Source: Halorussus gelatinilyticus (GTDB lineage Archaea; Halobacteriota; Halobacteria; Halobacteriales; Haladaptataceae). Taken from it: DNA of 64,000 nucleotides. The notes beneath the pieces were generated by a model. The model was not told where the DNA came from. It worked only from the letters and a program-made list of their open reading frames with translations, and made no database searches. The translations under genes were made by a program, and so were the position numbers. Within the stretch, counting starts at the first letter, position 1; every line of letters starts with the position of its first letter. This document shows, in pieces, positions 60,122-64,000 of the stretch. The stretch is from contig NZ_CP096658.1 in NCBI RefSeq assembly GCF_023238445.1, positions 558,001-622,000 of the forward strand, read 5' to 3'.

Positions 60122-60784
60122 ATGGGAGTAGTCACGGCCTTCGAAATCGAGGTTCCGGCGTCGGCGCTCGCGCTCGGCGAGACGTTCGAGCGCGCGCCCG
60201 ACGCCACGGTCCAGTTAGAGCGCACGGTCGGCGACCCCGACGACCGAGTGAGCATGTCGGCGTGGGTGTCTGACGTCGGAGACCGCTCGCCCGCCGACCT
60301 CCTCGAAGCGGACTCGACTGTCGCCGCGGTCAACCGCCTCGGGTCGGACGACGGCGCCGAACTCCTCGAACTGGAGTTCGAAGGACCCATCTGTCGGTTC
60401 GCCAGAACGGTCTTCGACCGGGGCGGAGTGATACTCCGCGCGACCGCGGAAGGCGGCGTCTGGCAGATGCAGTTGCGGTTCGCGGACAGCGACGACGTGG
60501 CCGAGGCGTTCGACGACGAGTTCACCCGCGAGTTCGAGGCGACCGTCACGCGGTTGTACGGCTCCAACGACGCCCCGACGGCCGATACCGGACTGACCGA
60601 CAAACAGAAGCAGGCGCTCGACGCCGCGTTCGATATGGGCTACTACGAGATTCCCCGGACGGTGGACCTCCGGGGCGTCGGCGAGCGACTCGGCATCTCC
60701 CGGCAGGCGGTCTCCGAGCGCCTCCGCCGGGGCCACGAACTGCTGGTCGCGGACCTCCTCGGCGAAAACGACGATAGCAGGTGA
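60122..60784 (+). CDS. HTH-10 (bacterio-opsin activator-type) regulator 2
   Basis: A 220-residue protein from ATG 60122 (MGVVTAFEIEVPASALALGE); a GTG at 60041 would add 27 non-conserved residues. It has the same two-domain layout as its neighbour, with TGLTDKQKQALDAAFDMGYY, EIPRTVDLRGVGERLGISRQ and AVSERLRRGHELLV. The pair probably arose by tandem duplication followed by divergence. Confidence 0.88.
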   Translation: MGVVTAFEIEVPASALALGETFERAPDATVQLERTVGDPDDRVSMSAWVSDVGDRSPADLLEADSTVAAVNRLGSDDGAELLELEFEGPICRFARTVFDRGGVILRATAEGGVWQMQLRFADSDDVAEAFDDEFTREFEATVTRLYGSNDAPTADTGLTDKQKQALDAAFDMGYYEIPRTVDLRGVGERLGISRQAVSERLRRGHELLVADLLGENDDSR

Positions 60785-60817
60785 GCGGCGGCGGTCGGGA
60801 GCCGTCGGGAGACCGTT

Positions 60818-62344
60818 TTATGACCGCCAGTACGCCGGCGTCAGCAGGACCAGCACCGGCAGGATTTCGAGGCGACCGATCCACATCAGAAACACCATGA
60901 ACAGCTTCGAGGTCGCCGGGAACGGGAGGTAGCTGTTCATCGGCCCGACGATGCCGAACCCCGGTCCGACGTTGCCCAGCGTCGCGGCCACCGCGCTCAT
61001 CGCGTCGAGCGCGACCAACTCCATCCCGGTGCGGGCCGCGTCGAAGTAGACGACCATCGCGGCGACGAAGAAGATGAGCAGGTACAGCAGGGTGAAGGCG
61101 TAGATGCCCCGGACCGCGCGCTCGTCCAGCGCCCGGCCGCCGAGTCGGACCGGCCGGACCGCCTCGGGGTGGACCGTGGTGAACAGTTCGCGCTTGATGG
61201 ACCGGAGGATGACCAGCCAGCGCACGATTTTGACCGCGCCGCCGGTCGAACCCGCCGACCCGCCCACGAACAGCGCGACGAACAGGACGTACTGGGCCGG
61301 ATTCCCCCACTCGGCGAAGTCCACGCTGGCGTACCCGGTCGTCGTGACGAGCGAGACCACCTGAAAGACGGCGTGGCGGAGCGCCTTCTCGATGTTCCCG
61401 GAGAGCGGTTCGACGGCGGTGGGTTCGGGCGTCCCGCCGACGAACAGCAGGGCGGCGACCAGTCCAGCGAAGACCGCCAGCACGCCCAGATAGAACCGGA
61501 ACTCGTTGTCTTCCGCGAACGCCTCGGGGTCGCCGTTGAACGCGTGCCAGAACAGCGCGAAGTTGGTGCCCGCGGCGACCATGAACGGGATGATGAGCCA
61601 CTGGACGGCCGCCGAGAAGTACTCGATGCTCCGGGCGGCCGGGGAGAATCCGCCGGTCGGCATGGTCGTCAACCCGTGGGCGACCGCCTGGTACGGGGTC
61701 ATGTTCGGTGCGACCCCCACGAGGTGGAGACCGAACAACAGGAGGATTTCGAGCGCGGTGATGGCGATGTACAGCTTCCAGAGTGCGCGTGCGGTCTCGG
61801 CGATACGGGGCGTGAGCTTCGTGATGCCGGGACCGGGGGCCTCGGCGTCCATCAGTTGCGCACCTCCGACCGAGAGTTCCGGCAGGATGGCCACCGCCAG
61901 CACGACGATTCCCATGCCGCCGAGCCACTGCGTTTGCTGTCGCCACATCATCAGCGCCCGCGAGTGGTCCTCGAAACCGATGTTGCCCATCACGGTCGCT
62001 CCGGTGGTCGTGAACCCGCTCATCGACTCGAACAGCGCGTTGACCGGCTGAGCGACGGTCCCCTGCCCCGCGATGACGTACGGCGCGGCCCCGATTATCG
62101 ACACCGCGAGCCACGTCAGCGCGACCATCAGGAACCCCTCGCGTGCCCCGAGGTCCGGGTCGTCGTCCAACCGTTCGAGACCCCACCCGATGCCGACCGC
62201 CAGCGCCATCGACGCGACGAACGTCGTCACGCCGTCGCCGTAGAACACCGCCAGCGCGAGCGGAAACGCCATCGCCACCGCCAGCCACTTGACCACGGTG
62301 CCGACGAGGCTCACGCTCGCTCGCCAGTCTACGCGTAGGTTCAT
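60818..62344 (-). CDS. trkH: TrkH-type potassium uptake channel subunit
   Basis: A 508-residue membrane protein with the four repeated pore motifs of Trk/Ktr channels (ESMSGFTTTGATVMG, GLTTMPTGGFSP, VVSLVTTTGYASVDF, VAATLGNVGPGFG). It imports K+, the main compatible cation of haloarchaea, and needs TrkA to gate it. trkA is encoded upstream on the same strand with an 85-bp gap. Confidence 0.93.
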   Translation of the reverse strand: MNLRVDWRASVSLVGTVVKWLAVAMAFPLALAVFYGDGVTTFVASMALAVGIGWGLERLDDDPDLGAREGFLMVALTWLAVSIIGAAPYVIAGQGTVAQPVNALFESMSGFTTTGATVMGNIGFEDHSRALMMWRQQTQWLGGMGIVVLAVAILPELSVGGAQLMDAEAPGPGITKLTPRIAETARALWKLYIAITALEILLLFGLHLVGVAPNMTPYQAVAHGLTTMPTGGFSPAARSIEYFSAAVQWLIIPFMVAAGTNFALFWHAFNGDPEAFAEDNEFRFYLGVLAVFAGLVAALLFVGGTPEPTAVEPLSGNIEKALRHAVFQVVSLVTTTGYASVDFAEWGNPAQYVLFVALFVGGSAGSTGGAVKIVRWLVILRSIKRELFTTVHPEAVRPVRLGGRALDERAVRGIYAFTLLYLLIFFVAAMVVYFDAARTGMELVALDAMSAVAATLGNVGPGFGIVGPMNSYLPFPATSKLFMVFLMWIGRLEILPVLVLLTPAYWRS

Positions 62345-62429
62345 CGCCGACTCACCCGTCGCCGACCGCTCTCTTCCCGACTCGCTCGTCGCGTCATGGC
62401 TACGATTTCGCTCCTGTCATGATTTCCAG

Positions 62430-63773
62430 TTACAATCGTTCGGAGACCGCTTCGAGCGCGTCTCGACCGACGAACGCGACGACGTGGTCGCCGGGTTCGA
62501 TAATCGTGTCCCCGCGCGGCACGACGAACCGCTCGTCGCGCGTGATGGCACCGATGACGAACTCCTCGGGGAGGTCCGCGACCGCCTCGCGGATGGGCCG
62601 GCCGACCAGAATCGAGTCGCCGTCCACCTCGACTTCGAGGACCTCGGCCCTGTCGTTCTCGATGAGCGCGACGTTCTCGGTGTGGAGTTCCCGCGTGAAC
62701 CGCGTAATCTCTTCGGCGGTCACCTCGCGGGGGTTGACGCCCACGTCCACGCCGACCGTCTCGAAGACGTCGACGTAGTCGCCGCTCTCGACCACCGCGA
62801 CGGTCCGGCGCGCGCCCAACTGCTTCGCCAGCACCGAGACCAGCAGGTTCCGCTCGTCGCTGTCGAGGGCCGCGACCACCGCGTCGGCCTCGTTCACGTG
62901 TTCGCGCGCGAGGAACTCGGCGTCCGTCGGGTCGTTCTCCATGACGACGGTGTCGGGCAACTCCTCGGCGAGTTGCCGGGCGCGCTCGTGGTCCTGCTCG
63001 ATGAGTCGCGGATGGAGGCCCCGCTCCTCCAAGAGTCGCGCGGTGTGGTAGCCGATATCGCTCCCGCCGATGATGACCAAGTCCTCGTTCCGGGAGAGCG
63101 TCTCCCTCGGCGCGATTTCGCGGGCGAACCCCTGCACGCTCTCGGGGCTTCCGATGACGACCACCTTGTCCGACGCGCGGATGACCGTCTCCCCGCGCGG
63201 TATCTCGACGTCGCCGTCCCGCAGGAGCGCGGCGAACGTCAGCGAGTCGAAGCGGTCGGCCTCCCGGACCGTCTGGTCGGCGACCGGACTCTCCGGGCCG
63301 ACCTCGAACTCCGCCATCTGGACCCGACCGCCGACGAACGGGTCCACGTCGCGGGCCGCGGGGAGACCGATGACCCGAACGATGTCCTCGGCGGTCAGCA
63401 GGTTCGTACAGACCATGAAGTCCACGCCGAAGGCCGTCCTGTCCTCGGCGTGTTGCCACGTTTCGAGGTAATCGACGTTCTTGACCCGCGCGATGGTGAA
63501 CGGGTCGTCCACGGTCTTGGCCGTCCCGCAGGCGACCAGATTCGTCTCGTCGCGGTCCGTACTGGCGATTATCATGTCGGTCCGCTCGACGCCCGCCTCT
63601 TCGAGGGTGTCGAGCGAGGTGCCGTCGCCCTGGATGGCGAGCACGTCGAGCGAGTAGGTCAGCGCGTCCACTCGCTCGCCGTCCATGTCCACGACGACGA
63701 CCTCGTGAGTGTCGGCCAGACTCGCCGCGATAGAGGACCCGACCTCACCTGCCCCGATGATGATGATGTGCAT
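62430..63773 (-). CDS. trkA: TrkA-type potassium channel regulator with two RCK domains
   Basis: A 447-residue cytosolic protein with two RCK_N/RCK_C pairs: IIGAGEVGSSIAA (first nucleotide-binding site), VIIGGSDIGYHTARLLEERG (second) and the C-terminal RCK_C domains (TIIEPGDHVVAFVGRDALEA). It binds NAD/ATP and opens TrkH. The start ATG 63773 is 27 bp downstream of a TATA box, giving a leaderless transcript. Confidence 0.92.
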   Translation of the reverse strand: MHIIIIGAGEVGSSIAASLADTHEVVVVDMDGERVDALTYSLDVLAIQGDGTSLDTLEEAGVERTDMIIASTDRDETNLVACGTAKTVDDPFTIARVKNVDYLETWQHAEDRTAFGVDFMVCTNLLTAEDIVRVIGLPAARDVDPFVGGRVQMAEFEVGPESPVADQTVREADRFDSLTFAALLRDGDVEIPRGETVIRASDKVVVIGSPESVQGFAREIAPRETLSRNEDLVIIGGSDIGYHTARLLEERGLHPRLIEQDHERARQLAEELPDTVVMENDPTDAEFLAREHVNEADAVVAALDSDERNLLVSVLAKQLGARRTVAVVESGDYVDVFETVGVDVGVNPREVTAEEITRFTRELHTENVALIENDRAEVLEVEVDGDSILVGRPIREAVADLPEEFVIGAITRDERFVVPRGDTIIEPGDHVVAFVGRDALEAVSERL

Positions 63774-63796
63774 CAGTAGCCTCCCTCATTATTGAC

Positions 63797-63804
63797 GGTT
63801 TTTA
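63797..63804 (-). promoter_or_regulatory. TATA box of the trkA-trkH pair
   Basis: CATAAAAA on the coding strand, centred about 27 bp upstream of ATG 63773. Confidence 0.6.
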
Positions 63805-63841
63805 TGGGGCGCACCGTATCACTATTTCCGTTCGGCGACGA

Positions 63842-63869
63842 GCGCGGCCCGGCCGCGGCCGGGCCGCGC
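63842..63869. repeat. 28-bp all-GC perfect palindrome
   Basis: The 28 bases, made only of G and C, read identically on both strands (centre GGCCGCGGCC). It lies upstream of the trkA promoter. It may be a terminator-like structure for a gene outside the window, a regulator site or a methylation-dense element. Confidence 0.65.
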
Positions 63870-63944
63870 GGCCGCTGAGAAACAGTCGTGATGTTCCAGA
63901 AACCCACAGACCCATTTTAGAACGGTTCAGGCTTCCACGTCTGT

Positions 63945-63981
63945 TCGGCGCGGTCCGCTCAGCACGAGCGGACCGCGCCGA
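63945..63981. repeat. 16-bp-stem GC-rich hairpin
   Basis: TCGGCGCGGTCCGCTC (63945-63960) and GAGCGGACCGCGCCGA (63966-63981) are exact inverse complements around the loop AGCAC. No poly-T tract follows in either direction. Confidence 0.7.
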
Positions 63982-64000
63982 GGTCGCCCGACTCGCGCGC

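Noticed and set aside
60546-63779. Long open frames opposite or beside trkH and trkA (60546-62288 minus, 62289-63779 plus, 62341-63459 minus)
   Set aside because: Typical high-GC shadow frames; TrkH pore motifs and TrkA nucleotide-binding motifs lie in the chosen frames.

Overview
This window is haloarchaeal chromosome. The proteins are acidic (rich in D and E), the third codon position is GC-heavy in the core part, and many genes have a TATA box about 25-32 bp upstream of the start codon with no ribosome binding site, which indicates leaderless transcripts. The right third carries families I associate with Halobacteria. I see no rRNA, tRNA or CRISPR array.

The window falls into two parts. 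Positions 1 to about 42,650 are an accessory, defence-rich island with patchy, often AT-richer composition. Positions 42,800 to 64,000 are uniformly GC-rich, densely packed core chromosome.

Island, left to right. (a) 1-12.4 kb is a restriction/defence block: the end of a DUF499 ATPase, a GmrSD-like (DUF262/DUF1524) type IV restriction protein, a DUF1156 zinc-ribbon adenine methylase whose middle has foreign composition, two small genes, and an mcrB-mcrC operon with a cysteine-pair third gene. (b) 12.6-19.4 kb holds small membrane proteins, an AbrB-Zn-knuckle-serine recombinase operon, a 676-bp element with IS6-type ends carrying a membrane protein, an ABC exporter and an SdpI-like protein. 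(c) 19.8-26.5 kb is an operon of six overlapping genes: a small protein, a winged-helix regulator, a Zn-knuckle protein, two halves of an AddB/RecC-like protein and an AddA-like helicase-nuclease. (d) 26.5-33 kb looks like plasmid remnants: direct repeats, an iteron array next to a serine-recombinase relative without recognisable catalytic residues, a shortened Mrr-like protein, a PemK-like toxin with a winged-helix partner, an HNH nuclease and a CoiA-like nuclease. (e) 33-42.6 kb holds small membrane genes between repeats, a second ABC exporter, an unknown two-gene module with a nuclease-like second protein, a 517-bp IS6-type element with a perfect 8-bp target duplication and its own passenger gene, and a membrane histidine kinase.

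Core, left to right: a dihydrolipoamide dehydrogenase-like flavoprotein, a Vms1-like peptidyl-tRNA hydrolase, a metallophosphoesterase, carA facing an Lrp regulator across a perfect 23-bp palindrome, a PHP phosphoesterase facing a lipid-kinase-like protein, several conserved haloarchaeal small proteins, two FAD oxidoreductases, a lone Lrp ligand-binding domain, two HTH-10 regulators and the trkH/trkA potassium uptake pair.

The best candidates for undescribed biology are the passenger-carrying IS6-type elements, the AddAB-like six-gene operon, the iteron plus recombinase-like pair, the two-gene module at 36.9-39.0 kb and the mosaic DUF1156 methylase.
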